In this document: positions 45,801 through 56,534 of the stretch, in pieces
Layout of the letters: each line of letters opens with the position of its first letter
How positions within the stretch are numbered: the first letter of the stretch is position 1
Assembly: GCA_947579665.1 (NCBI GenBank)
Contig: OX388344.1
Coordinates: 8,984,346-9,048,345, forward strand
Length of the DNA stretch: 64,000 nucleotides
Origin: Sympetrum striolatum
Lineage: Eukaryota; Arthropoda; Insecta; Odonata; Libellulidae
Reading direction: 5' to 3'
Translations under genes and position numbers: made by a program
Notes under the pieces: generated by a model
The model's database searches: none
Seen by the model: only the letters and a program-made list of their open reading frames with translations
What the model was told of the DNA's origin: nothing

Positions 45801-46736
45801 TACAGCAATAGCATTCTTATCCATTTGTACTTAGTTCATTTGAGTTCGCATCCCTCGACCAAGCACCATCTTTCAGCACCACCCTGCTCCTTATATCGCA
45901 TTGTCATGGCTTCGGAAGTTTATCCAAATGCTGCCGAAAGATAATAATGAAAGTTAATTATATTTAATTTTGATAACAATGACGAAACAAAAAATAGGTA
46001 CAGCAATAGCACTCTTATCCATTTGTACTTAGTTAATTTGAGTTCGCATCCCTCGACCAAGCACCATCTTTCAGCATCACCCTGCTCCTTATATCGCATT
46101 GTCATGGCTTCGGAAGTTCATCCAAATGCTGCCGAAAGATAATAATGAAAGTTAATTATATTTACTTTTGATAACAATGACGAATCACAAAATAGGTACA
46201 GTAATAGCATTCTTATCCATTTGTACTTAGTTAATTTGAGTTCGCATCCCTCGACCAAGCACCATCTTTCAGCACCACCCTGCTCCTTATATCGCATTGT
46301 CATGGCTTCGGAAGTTCATCCAAATGCTGCCGAAAGATAATAATGAAAGTTAATTATATTTACTTTTGATAACAATTACGAATCACAAAATAGGTACAGC
46401 AATAGCATTCTTATCCATTTGTACTTAGTTAATTTGAGTTTGCATCCCTCGACCAAGCACCATCTTTCAGCACCACCCTGCTCCTTATATCGCATTGTCA
46501 TGGCTTCGGAAGTTCATCCAAATGCTGCCGAAAGATAATAATGAAAGTTAATTATTTTTACTTTTGATAACAATGACGAATCACAAAATAGTTACAGCAA
46601 TAGCATTCTTATCCATTTGTACTTAGTTAATTTGAGTTCGCATCCCTCGACCAAGCACCATCTTTCAGCACCACCCTGCTCCTTATATCGCATCGTCATG
46701 GCTTCGGAAGTTCATCCAAATGCTGCCGAAAGATAA
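39834..46736 (+). repeat. 35-monomer higher-order unit, copy 2
   Basis: Directly follows copy 1. Matching private variants lie at 39,970, 40,442, 42,598, 43,073, 43,252, 43,612, 45,831 and 46,551, all 6,928 bp downstream of their partners. I found no difference between copies inside the block. Agreement ends near 46,737, where this side has TAATAATG and TATTTACTTTTG while the corresponding monomer of copy 1 (39,809-39,833) has TAAGAATG and TATTTAATTTTG. Such identity over 6.9 kb points to a very recent unequal exchange, or to a duplication made during assembly. Confidence 0.9.
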
Positions 46737-46899
46737 TAATGAAAGTTAATTATATTTACTTTTGATAACAATGACGAATCACAAAATAGGTACAGCAATA
46801 GCATTCTTATCCATTTGTACTTAGTTAATTTTAGTTCGCATCCCTCGACCAAGCACCATCTTTCAGCACCACCCTGCTCCTTATATCGCATCGTCATGG

Positions 46900-49800
46900 C
46901 TTCGGAAGTTCATCCAAATGCTGCCGAAAGATAATAATGAAAGTTAATTATATTTACTTTTGATAACAATGACGAATCACAAAATAGGTACAGTATTAGC
47001 ATTCTTATCCATTTGTACTTAGTTAATTTGAGTTCGCATCCCTCGACCAAGCACCATCTTTCAGCACCACCCTGCTCCTTATATCGTATCGTCATGGCTT
47101 CGGAAGTTCATCCAAATGCTGCCGAAAGATAATAATGAAAGTTAATTATATTTACTTTTGATAACAATGACGAATCACAAAATAGGTACAGCAATAGCAT
47201 TCTTATCCATTTGTACTTAGTTAATTTGAGTTTGCATCCCTCGACCAAGCACCATCTTTCAGCACCACCCTGCTCCTTATATCGCATTGTCATGGCTTCG
47301 GAAGTTCATCCAAATGCTGCCGAAAGATAATAATGAAAGTTAATTATATTTACTTTTGATAACAATGACGAATCACAAAATAGTTACAGCAATAGCATTC
47401 TTATCCATTTGTACTTAGTTAATTTGAGTTCGCATCCCTCGACCAAGCACCATCTTTCAGCACCACCCTGCTCCTTATATCGCATCGTCATGGCTTCGGA
47501 AGTTCATCCAAATGCTGCCGAAAGATAATAATGAAAGTTAATTATATTTACTTTTGATAACAATGACGAATCACAAAATAGTTACAGCAATAGCATTCTT
47601 ATCCATTTGTACTTAGTTAATTTGAGTTCGCATCCCTCGACCAAGCACCATCTTTCAGCACCACCCTGCTCCTTATATCGCATCGTCATGTCTTCGGAAG
47701 TTCATCCAAATGCTGCCGAAAGATAATAATGAAAGTTAATTATATTTACTTTTGATAACAATGACGAATCACAAAATAGGTACTGTAATAGCATTCTTAT
47801 CCATTTGTACTTAGTTAATTTGAGTTCGCATCCCTCGACCAAGCACCATCTTTCAGCATCACCCTGCTCCTTATATCGCATTGTCATGGCTTCGGAAGTT
47901 CATCCAAATGTTGCCGAAAGATAATAATGAAAGTTAATTATATTTACTTTTGATAACAATGACGAATCACAAAATAGTTACAGCAATAGCATTCTTATCC
48001 ATTTGTACTTAGTTATTTTGAGTTCGCATCCCTCGACCAAGCACCATCTTTCAGCACCACCCTGCTCCTTATATCGCATCGTCATGGCTTCGGAAGTTCA
48101 TCCAAATGCTGCCGAAAGATAATAATGAAAGTTAATTATATTTACTTTTGATAACAATGACGAATCACAAAATAGTTACAGCAATAGCATTCTTATCCAT
48201 TTGTACTTAGTTAATTTGAGTTCGCATCCCTCGACCAAGCACCATCTTTCAGCACCACCCTGCTCCTTATATCGCATCGTCATGGCTTCGGAAGTTCATC
48301 CAAATGCTGCCGAAAGATAATAATGAAAGTTAATTATATTTACTTTTGATAACAATGACGAATCACAAAATAGGTACAGTAATAGCATTCTTATCCATTT
48401 GTACTTAGTTAATTTGAGTTCGCATCCCTCGACCAAGCACCATCTTTCAGCACCACCCTGCTCCTTATATCGTATCGTCATGGCTTCGGAAGTTCATCCA
48501 AATGCTGCCGAAAGATAATAATGAAAGTTAATTATATTTACTTTTGATAACAATGACGAATCACAAAATAGGTACAGCAATAGCATTCTTATCCATTTGT
48601 ACTTAGTTAATTTGAGTTTGCATCCCTCGACCAAGCACCATCTTTCAGCACCACCCTGCTCCTTATATCGCATTGTCATGGCTTCGGAAGTTCATCCAAA
48701 TGCTGCCGAAAGATAATAATGAAAGTTAATTATATTTACTTTTGATAACAATGACGAATCACAAAATAGTTACAGCAATAGCATTCTTATCCATTTGTAC
48801 TTAGTTAATTTGAGTTCGCATCCCTCGACCAAGCACCATCTTTCAGCACCTCCCTGCTCCTTATATCGCATCGTCATGGCTTCGGAAGTTCATCCAAATG
48901 CTGCCGAAAGATAATAATGAAAGTTAATTATATTTACTTTTGATAACAATGACGAATCACAAAATAGTTACAGCAATAGCATTCTTATCCATTTGTACTT
49001 AGTTAATTTGAGTTCGCATCCCTCGACCAAGCACCATCTTTCAGCACCACCCTGCTCCTTATATCGCATCGTCATGGCTTCGGAAGTTCATCCAAATGCT
49101 GCCGAAAGATAATAATGAAAGTTAATTATATTTACTTTTGATAACAATGACGAATCACAAAATAGGTACAGTAATAGCATTCTTATCAATTTGTACTTAG
49201 TTAATTTGAGTTCGCATCCCTCGACCAAGCACCATCTTTCAGCATCACCCTGCTCCTTATATCGCATTGTCATGGCTTCGGAAGTTCATCCAAATGCTGC
49301 CGAAAGATAATAATGAAAGTTAATTATATTTACTTTTGATAACAATGACGAATCACAAAATAGGTACAGCAATAGCATTCTTATCCATTTGTACTTAGTT
49401 AATTTGAGTTCGCATCCCTCGACCAAGCACCATCTTTCAGCACCACCCTGCTCCTTATATCGCATTGTCATGGCTTCGGAAGTTCATCCAAATGCTGCCG
49501 AAAGATAATAATGAAAGTTAATTATATTTACTTTTGATAACAATGACGAATCACAAAATAGTTACAGCAATAGCATTCTTATCCATTTGTACTTAGTTAA
49601 TTTGAGTTCGCATCCCTCGACCAAGCACCATCTTTCAGCACCACCCTGCTCCTTATATCGCATCGTCATGGCTTCGGAAGTTCATCCAAATGCTGCCGAA
49701 AGATAATAATGAAAGTTAATTATATTTACTTTTGATAACAATGACGAATCACAAAATAGTTACAGCAATAGCATTCTTATCCATTTGTACTTAGTTAATT

Positions 49801-50065
49801 TGAGTTCGCATCCCTCGACCAAGCACCATCTTTCAGCACCACCCTGCTCCTTATATCGCATTGTCATGGCTTCGGAAGTTCATCCAAATGCTGCCGAAAG
49901 ATAATTATGAAAGTTAATTATATTTACTTTTGATAACAATGACGAATCACAAAATAGGTACAGTAATAGCATTCTTATCCATTTGTACTTAGTTAATTTG
50001 AGTTCGCATCCCTCGACCAAGCACCATCTTTCAGCACCACCCTGCTCCTTATATCGTATCGTCAT
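46900..50065 (+). repeat. 7-monomer pattern (period 1,386 bp), partial third copy
   Basis: CGTATCGTCATGG recurs at about 47,085 and 48,471 (1,386 bp) and again at 50,055 (1,584 bp later, 8 monomers). GAGTTTGCATCC recurs at 47,228 and 48,614, and CAGCATCACCCTG at 47,855 and 49,241. Pairs of adjacent monomers with AATAGTTACAG lie at 47,380/47,578, 47,974/48,172, 48,766/48,964 and 49,558/49,756, giving a mixed 3-, 4- and 7-monomer spacing. This implies more than one duplication step. Confidence 0.7.
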
Positions 50066-50094
50066 GGCTTCGGAAGTTCATCCAAATGCTGCCG

Positions 50095-50904
50095 AAAGAT
50101 AATAATGAAAGTTAATTATATTTACTTTTGATAACAATTACGAATCACAAAATAGGTACAGCAATAGCATTCTTATCCATTTGTACTTAGTTCATTTGAG
50201 TTCGCATCCCTCGACCAAGCACCATCTTTCAGCAGCACCCTGCTCCTTATATCGTATCGTCATGGCTTCGGAAGTTCATCCAAATGCTGCCGAAAGATAA
50301 TAATGATAGTTAATTATATTTACTTTTGATAACAATTACGAATCACAAAATAGGTACAGCAATAGCATTCTTATCCATTTGTTCTTAGTTAATTTGAGTT
50401 CGCATCCCTCGACCAAGCACCATCTTTCAGCACCACCCTGCTCCTTATATCGTATCGTCATGGCTTCGGAAATTCATCCAAATGCTGCCGAAAGATAATA
50501 ATGAAAGTTAATTATATTTACTTTTGATAACAATTACGAATCACAAAATAGGTACAGCAATAGCATTCTTATCCATTTGTACTTAGTTAATTTGAGTTCG
50601 CATCCCTCGACCAAGCACCATCTTTCAGCACCACCCTGCTCCTTATATCGTATCGTCATGGCTTCGGAAGTTCATCCAAATGCTGCCGAAAGATAATAAT
50701 GAAAGTTAATTATATTTACTTTTGATAACAATTACGAATCACAAAATAGGTACAGCAATAGCATTCTTATCCATTTGTACTTAGTTAATTTGAGTTCGCA
50801 TCACTCGACCAAGCACCATCTTTCAGCACCAGCCAGCTCCTTATATCACATTGTCATGGCTTCGGAAGTTCATCCAAATGCTGCCGAAAGATAATAATGA
50901 AAGT
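50095..50904 (+). repeat. Terminal satellite monomers and array edge
   Basis: The last four monomers share TTACGAATC; CGTATCGTCATGG, present in the three preceding copies, gives way to CACATTGTCATGG in the last. The final monomer carries CATCACTCG, CAGCCAGCTCC and TATCACATTG, more changes than interior copies. The array stops inside a monomer: after TAATAATGAAAGTT at about 50,904 the sequence continues GAATTCCCATTGG, unrelated to the satellite. Confidence 0.85.
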
Positions 50905-51060
50905 TGAATTCCCATTGGCGATATTATCCGTAATTATTTGCGTTCAGTTGTAAATATCATTTCAAGATCTTCGATTTTGCAGAGGAATAGCTCTTAATAA
51001 ACGTAGCAGAACAAACGAATCATTATTAGGTAATATGTAGGAGCATTTTAATTTTTCCTC
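50905..51060. other. Junction segment between satellite and transposon relic
   Basis: AT-rich sequence with no satellite similarity and no recognisable gene. It may hold the decayed N-terminal DNA-binding part of the following transposase: a short plus-strand stretch near 51,060 reads roughly as a pogo-type helix-turn-helix tail, but it is too degraded to be sure. No target-site duplication or terminal inverted repeat was recognised. Confidence 0.4.
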
Positions 51061-52070
51061 TTATATTTGTGGGGATTAAATCTCGGGCAGTTTACGGCGG
51101 AAGGAGGAAAACTCCTCTGTGCGAATATGAAGAATTAAACAAATAAGTTTGGGACTGGTTTGTGCGAGCATGATCGAGGAATATTCCTTTATCAGGTCCA
51201 ATGGTACAAGAAAAGGCATAGGAGTTTGCAGTTTCTTGGATCATAGGTGTCTGCAATTCGAATGACGTGGATGTGATAACCGTAGAGGACTGGAAAGGCA
51301 AGGTTCAAGAATAAATTTAGGCTACTAACCATGTGATATCTACAGCGGGGACGAAACCGGAATGTTTTACAGGGCATTGCTGTCTAAAACATTTTGTGTT
51401 AAAGGAGGAAACTGCTAGGAATTTTCCTTTTCGAAGTTCTTTTTCAGGAAATGAGTGCATAAATGAAAAAAATTATCTTACATTTTCGCTTATTCTTTAG
51501 AAAGGAAGCACTCAAAGGAGCGTTTCATCATTTTCATTTGTGGCAATATGGCTGGGGAGCTCCTAATGCGTCAACCGTATATCAGCTCGATCACGATGTT
51601 TCAATAATGTTGCCATTGAGAAGCTACCGATCACATATTGAAATAATACAAAAGCATGGAACATGGCTTCAATCATGGAAGAGTGGCTGAAAAGTTTCAA
51701 CACCGAAACGAAGAGGAAAGATAGGAAAGTCATACCTTTCCTCGATAACGCAACCTGTCATCCTAAAATTCGCCTTTCGAATATGGAGCTAGCCTGGTTA
51801 CCGGCAAACACAACTGGCATCACTCAGCAATCAATGGATCAGGGGGTAATTAGATCGTTGAAGGCACAATATAGAAAGTAAATGATGCGATCGTTATTGG
51901 CTGCTACTGCGAATACAGTGTCGGAGGTGATAAAAAATGTCAGTGCAGGATGCCATAAATTGGAATAATTTAAAGATAATAAAACATCGACTGCTCAAAA
52001 ATGTTTCGCTGAAGCTGGATTTCTGTCAGCACTGGTCCCCGAGACCGGTAAGGAAAACAAATTCTATCCA
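51060..52070 (+). pseudogene. Tigger/pogo-like (DDE_1 superfamily) transposase relic
   Basis: Conceptual translation through several frames recovers most of a Tigger/pogo-family transposase. In order: a CENP-B-type DNA-binding segment with WDWFVRA and, at 51,180-51,218, NIPLSGPMVQEKA; VEDWK at 51,282; the first catalytic Asp in GDETGMFYRALLSKTF (codon 51,350-51,352); HSKERFIIFICGNMAGE near 51,500-51,555; KLPITY, a stop, then NNTKAW near 51,620-51,660; WLKSFN; the second Asp in FLDNATCHP (51,744-51,746); and the third in MDQGVIRSLKAQYRK (51,837-51,839), 31 residues later. A C-terminal AQKCFAEAGF follows near 51,990. The family cuts and pastes DNA flanked by TA. Stops (51,157, 51,171, 51,219, 51,326, 51,880) and at least three frame changes make it dead, and about 85 bp near 51,411-51,495 looks inserted. 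No terminal repeats were identified. Confidence 0.85.
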
Positions 52071-53900
52071 ATCAAATAACCGATCCGCGATGAATATGGC
52101 GCCATGACAGACATTATAACGAAGCCTTCGAATCCGACGAAGAATAGACTGTAATATGAAAGGAAACAAAAAGTCCTAAAGGGAATTTTTGTTTCTTTAA
52201 AAGAATTATCAGAATCTAGTCTTAACCAAAGTAACGCCGATTTATTCATAATAAAAAAATATCGCTCTCTCTTTCTTAAAATTATTACGTAATAGCAGTA
52301 TATTGCTCTTTTTATTACTCTATTCGGTTTGTATTTATTTTTACACATTTTTTTGCATTTATTTTTAAATATTGTACATATTTTTTTCACGTGGACATTT
52401 CGTCATAATACTCCAAGTATGTAAGTTTAAATCATCCTCTCCCTCGAGTTTTCTTACATCTTCTAAAGAACGTTATCGTTTCAATATGAAATCCTTATCA
52501 TCTAAATATAATTCCAAATATAAAGTAATTCAGATTGTATAAATGTTTGGAATCCAATCTTGCTCCTTTGTCATGAACTACGTCGAAAGACCATAAGTTA
52601 GGTTTTATGCTATCAGCAAACTCCAAAGTATTGTTTACAAAAGCATGTACTACAGAAAGGAAGGTAAGGATGTCTCAATTAAGGACCAGGAAGGCAAATG
52701 GTGGTAAGTTTACCACAGAAATATGAGGGGTCATTTTCTTCTATACGTCAGCAATGTAAAATGGCACATACAAAATTCAGAGAAAGATATCGCGATATTG
52801 AAAAGTTTCCGCATTACCGGAAACTTTACAATTATCTAAATAGTAAACTTCACATTAAACCAATTTTCTACAAAAAATTCATAACAGCATAAAAGAACTA
52901 TTTTGTGATTTTACGTTATGATCTCGTTGCTCACAAAGATATTTAAAAGACCATTAGTATATTTTGAGATATGTTTGTTGGCATCAAATAAACTAAAAAT
53001 TCGAAACACTGAATAAATTACTATTATTTGCTACTTGCTTAAATCTATCATTATACGAGGAAATTTTATCCAATTACAAAAATTGAAGAGTATATCATAG
53101 GTGAATCCCATCGAATCTTAACTTATATTTCGCACAGAAAACAGCGACGGTTACCATCTATTTAAAAGCATAACTTTAGTTGGTGATGGAGGAATGAAGA
53201 ATTCTAATATAAATTGTTAAGTTTCATTAAGTTTTTGTAAAGAAAGGTTTTAAATTAGCGAAAACTCTTAGAAGACCAGACACTACTGCTAGGAGAAAGA
53301 TTATAAAAAATCAATTGTTATTTATTTTGGATTAGATCATAGAAAACTTTTGACGACCACAAGAATGACCTTACAGCTCATTAAACTTTAAAATACTACG
53401 GTACATAATTTTCACTTGAATCTGATCAGCTTTTGTTGAATTATTAGCTTGTTACAATTGATAGAATTATGAAATTCCCTTAAGAGATAGTCTGAGTTGA
53501 GTAGAAATACTTATTCCTATTCTGCCTACCTATTTCTCTCTAACGTTAAAATACCATTCAACGGATGATCATATTTTATAAACATATATACAATGCCATT
53601 TTTCTATTTCTGCAACGCAATTCAATAAAATTTGATATATATGTTTTCGATTTTTATAAATTCATAATTAAAACATAATTTAGCGCGATCGATCATTTAA
53701 AAATATGGTGAAAACTAATGAGCCCCTCTCCATAATACTTACTTAGAATTAATTCAATGTTTTATGAAAGCGAAAGATTACTATTCAAATATAACTAACA
53801 CTACATAAATATTATTACTATTCAAATTTTCTACCATGATAATAGCAGAATTAGGTATTGCCCTTGAAACCTACCCTCCTCTACTTTCGAAATCCCTTAG
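52071..53900. other. AT-rich intergenic stretch without a recognised gene
   Basis: No protein family is recognisable in either strand. A 64-codon plus-strand frame at 52,698-52,892 is preceded, in another frame, by a lysine-rich reading, but neither resembles a family I know. The 108-codon minus-strand frame at 52,064-52,390 is lysine- and phenylalanine-rich low-complexity translation of AT-rich DNA and overlaps the transposase 3' end. A small perfect hairpin lies at 52,802-52,827. Confidence 0.6.
52802..52827. repeat. Perfect 10-bp inverted repeat (hairpin)
   Basis: AAAGTTTCCG at 52,802-52,811 and CGGAAACTTT at 52,818-52,827 are exact reverse complements around a 6-base loop CATTAC. It has no U-rich tail that would suggest a terminator-like role and may be a chance or transposon-derived structure. 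Confidence 0.7.
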
Positions 53901-53904
53901 CAGA

Positions 53905-56010
53905 TGTTAACTTGAAACTCGGCATGTAGATCAGATCAATTATAAATTTTATGTACGCTGTTCACCGTTTCGCTGATGGCCCTTGGTTCGATCCCTGTGA
54001 GGCATTTACATTCCTCAATGCATTTTTTATGGAGTTGACAGATGCCAATTTTAGTCACTTTTCGGCATGATATTGACTTCAAACTTTGCATAAAATAAGA
54101 TCAAGTCAGAACAAGTCATACTGTGCATTCACAGATGCCAATATGGCCTTGGTTCGACTCCAGCCGTCTCTAAAATCAGAAGGTGATCCGATTTTTAAGA
54201 ATATTTTTGAACCCCTTCCCAATAATATAGAAACTTGAAATTCGGCATATAGATAAAGATCGTTGATATGTTTCAAATACTCAGTTTTAGGATATCTTGA
54301 TTGTCCTTGGTTCGATCTCAGAGAGCCATTTACATTTCGTATGCATTTCAGATGGGGATAATGGAGTTATATCAGGACCTTCCTGTTATGATATACCAGC
54401 GTCATTGACTTGAAATTTTTACGACATTTTGGCCATAACGTGTAACCAACAAAAAATTGCAATTTTGAACCTCAGTGTCATGGGCTCGATTCCAGAGGGC
54501 CCCAAAGTCCCGATTTTTCCCCTTTAAATGTATTGCTTTGATTTTCGGGAATTTTTAAAAATTACTTCCTTAATAGGAAGAGAATCAAAACTCAAGGAGC
54601 TTATATATATGGTCATCATCTATCGAAAACATAAATGACTTTTACGGAAAAAGTCCTTGGTTCGACGCTAGGACGATGCAAAAATCTACCCTTTAAAAAC
54701 ATTATGGTAGTTTTTCATTATTTTTTTTGATGCACTTATGGAAATGATAGGAAGTTCGTGCTTGGATAAAAGATGTATATTAAGACTCTGTTTAAGAAAA
54801 AAAATATATGAGACCATGCTGTTCCTAGGTGCGATGCCAGAGCACATTAACATTTCTCACATAAGGAAAATATGTGAAAAGTAGGACGTCGTTTGAGGCA
54901 GTTGCAGTCAATATTTCTGCTTTAATTTTCACACATAGTTAGAGATGGTGATGTTCTGTTGTGCTGCATAGTAAGTATGACCAGAAAGACCCGGGTTCGA
55001 TGCCAGGCAATTAAATTACAGCGAATTTTAAGAATATTTCCAATCCTTTTTTGGCTATTGAGGACCGTCTCGATATGATGCCGACATGAAATTAGTGTTG
55101 TCGATATGCTTGCAGTATGCTAGCAAAATTTTACTCGTACCTCGTAGGGGATCAAAATTCTAACTATGTTCCACAAATGCCACTGTCTTGAAATTTTTAC
55201 GTGTTGGCTATGACGTGTAACCTCCAGAAAAAAGCTGACTTTGAACCTCGGTGTCATGGGTTCGATTCCAGAAGGCCCCAAAGTCCCGATTTTCTCCATA
55301 AAGATACATGGTGGGGATTTTCGAAAAATTTTTTGAGGCACTTTCATGCAAAGAAGAGAGTTGAAATTTAAGGGATCGCTGGAAGCCATGCGTATCCGAC
55401 GAACATCAAAAAAACATTTTCGAATATTGTCCATGGTTCGATGCTAGGTCGGGGAAAATATGCTCCCGTTTAATTTACATTGCGGTTTTTAAGATTTTTT
55501 ATTATCACTTTCCGATAAGATGGAAACTTGAAACTCAGCACTTGGATAGAGATCATAAATATATTTCATAATCTAATTTTAGCAATTCGCTGATTGTCCT
55601 TGGTTCGATCCCAGAGGGAAATTTACATTCCTCAATACAGTTTTTATGGAGATAACGGAAACAAATATTAGGTACTTCCAGACATGATATCGAGTTGAAA
55701 CTTTGCATTAAATGAGATCAAGTCCTAACAAGTCATAATATGCATTCACAGCTGCTAATATGTTATATCCGATGCATTTCAGATAGGGGATAATGGAGTC
55801 TTATTTCAGGACCTTCCCGGTATGATATTTACTTTAAACTTTGTATTAATTAAGATTAGGTCTTAACAAGTTATTATGCCTATTTGCATATTCCAATAGG
55901 TGCTGGGTTCGACACCAGGCGGTTACAAAAATTAGAAATTGCTGCAATTTTTAAGGTTTGTTTAAGCCCTGCCCGATAACATTGAAACTCAAAACGTGGC
56001 ATGTGAACAA
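53905..56010 (+). repeat. Ancient tandem repeat, units of about 165 bp with a tRNA T-arm-like core
   Basis: About thirteen divergent units follow each other. Each has a word like ACTTGAAACTCGGCAT (53,910; variants near 54,069, 54,233, 54,407, 54,586, 55,190, 55,358, 55,524, 55,691, 55,829, 55,985). In most units, 70-80 bp later comes a core resembling the RNA polymerase III B box GGTTCGAnTCC: at 53,985, 54,151, 54,309, 54,483, 54,659, 54,828, 54,994, 55,259, 55,435, 55,602 and 55,906. Usual core spacing is 156-177 bp; two larger gaps mark a lost or degraded core. After the core come words such as CAGAGGGCC and TTTACATTCCTCAATGCA. Longer pairs match better at a distance: 54,407-54,550 with 55,188-55,340, and 53,907-54,145 with 55,525-55,760. 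The repeats are far older than the satellite. A tRNA-derived SINE amplified in tandem is one explanation; I see no clear A box. Confidence 0.75.
55935..55970 (+). repeat. 36-nt inverted repeat, left arm
   Basis: GAAATTGCTGCAATTTTTAA followed by GGTTTGTTTAAGCCCT matches the reverse complement of 57,926-57,961 at 35 of 36 positions. The arm is also part of a unit of the tandem repeat at 53,905-56,010, so the partner may be an inverted fragment of that repeat rather than a transposon end. Confidence 0.8.
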
Positions 56011-56520
56011 AGATTATAAATACCTTTTATAAGCGTGCAGTAGCCAAGCTACTTTTAGTTGTATATAATAACATATTTCATACGTAATATAATTCATACA
56101 ATATATTGCGGCAGATGTAACTTCCGCAATGTATGTTCGTTTTCGAATGTTTATAATGGAAAATATGTTTTTAAAATAACACAAATAAAATTCAGTCTTT
56201 TCTCAGAATACTATCTCGCTGGATGTTTTTAATGAATGACGTACAGCGTAAAGTCGCAGCCAACTACTTTTTTGGACGCATTTTTCTCAAACCTCTCGAC
56301 ATTCCCTTCAAAATTTTCAGGATGTATTTTCCCAGAATATTTACCAGGAAATTTAAAAGTATCGAAAAAAGATCATAAAAGGAAGAAAATTATCGAGAAT
56401 AAGAACTTCTTTGTTTCTGAAATGAGAGTGAGTATTTAAAGAACATTTACAAACAAATTCGCTACGAATTTCCAAATTTTTAATTTTAAATATTTTTCGT
56501 TTCTTATTTTTTTGTAAATG
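56011..56520. other. AT-rich spacer, no gene recognised
   Basis: Contains a weak hairpin (ATTGCGG at 56,105 and CCGCAAT at 56,124) and a 67-codon plus-strand frame (56,236-56,439) without any recognisable family. Nothing here supports a gene. Confidence 0.5.
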
Positions 56521-56534
56521 TGATAAAATTTAAC

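Larger units (their letters stand above)
1..50904 (+). repeat. 198-bp satellite DNA array, about 257 head-to-tail monomers
   Basis: A single 198-bp unit repeats without interruption from the first base to about 50,904; for example the word TTCGGAAGTT recurs at 781 and 979. The unit runs from an AT-rich part (TAATGAAAGTTAATTATATT) through GAATCACAAAATAGGTACAG, CCATTTGTACTTAGTTAATT and CGCATCCCTCGACCAAGCAC to CTTATATCGCATCGTCATGG and CCAAATGCTGCCGAAAGA. All copies read in the same orientation. Most copies differ from each other at only a few positions. No transposon, gene or non-satellite segment interrupts the array. The first copy is cut by the window edge, so the true array is longer. Pericentromeric or subtelomeric heterochromatin is the usual setting for such arrays, but location is inference. 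I do not recognise the satellite as a named family. Confidence 0.98.
30900..50904 (+). repeat. Satellite domain B, CTTTCAGC-dominated monomers
   Basis: From the monomer near 30,931 (which has the private variant GATCACAATTACG) to the end of the array, nearly every monomer carries ACCATCTTTCAGCACCACCC. Because CTTTCAGC removes the minus-strand TGA and most copies have GACGAATC rather than TTACGAATC, a 61-codon minus-strand frame is open in many monomers. The domain contains the 35-monomer duplication and a 7-monomer pattern. The last four monomers (about 50,095 onward) combine TTACGAATC with CGTATCGTCATGG, and the final one is the most divergent (CAGCCAGCTCC, TATCACATTG). Confidence 0.85.

Noticed and set aside
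1977..50065. About fifty near-identical 61-codon minus-strand frames in the satellite as a multigene family
   Set aside because: They exist only because the monomer length is a multiple of three and certain variants lack TGA/TAA. Neighbouring copies are closed, replacements are frequent, and no translation or promoter signal is seen.
1..50904. CRISPR array
   Set aside because: The units are 198 bp and near-identical throughout, with no alternation of short repeats and unique spacers.
51092..51377. Minus-strand frames of 69 and 61 codons
   Set aside because: They are antisense shadows of the plus-strand transposase relic.
52064..52390. 108-codon minus-strand frame
   Set aside because: Lysine/phenylalanine-rich translation of AT-rich DNA overlapping the transposase end; no family signature.
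52698..52892. 64-codon plus-strand frame as a gene
   Set aside because: No recognisable family and no supporting context; it spans the small hairpin at 52,802. Kept only as a remark.
55120..55434. 104-codon minus-strand frame with GIEPMTPRFKV
   Set aside because: This is the antisense of the T-arm-like repeat core (TTCGATTCC read in reverse); such translations are a familiar artefact of tRNA-like repeats.
53985..55916. True tRNA genes at the GGTTCGAnnCC cores
   Set aside because: No acceptor stem, anticodon arm or matching A box could be laid out around any of the cores.
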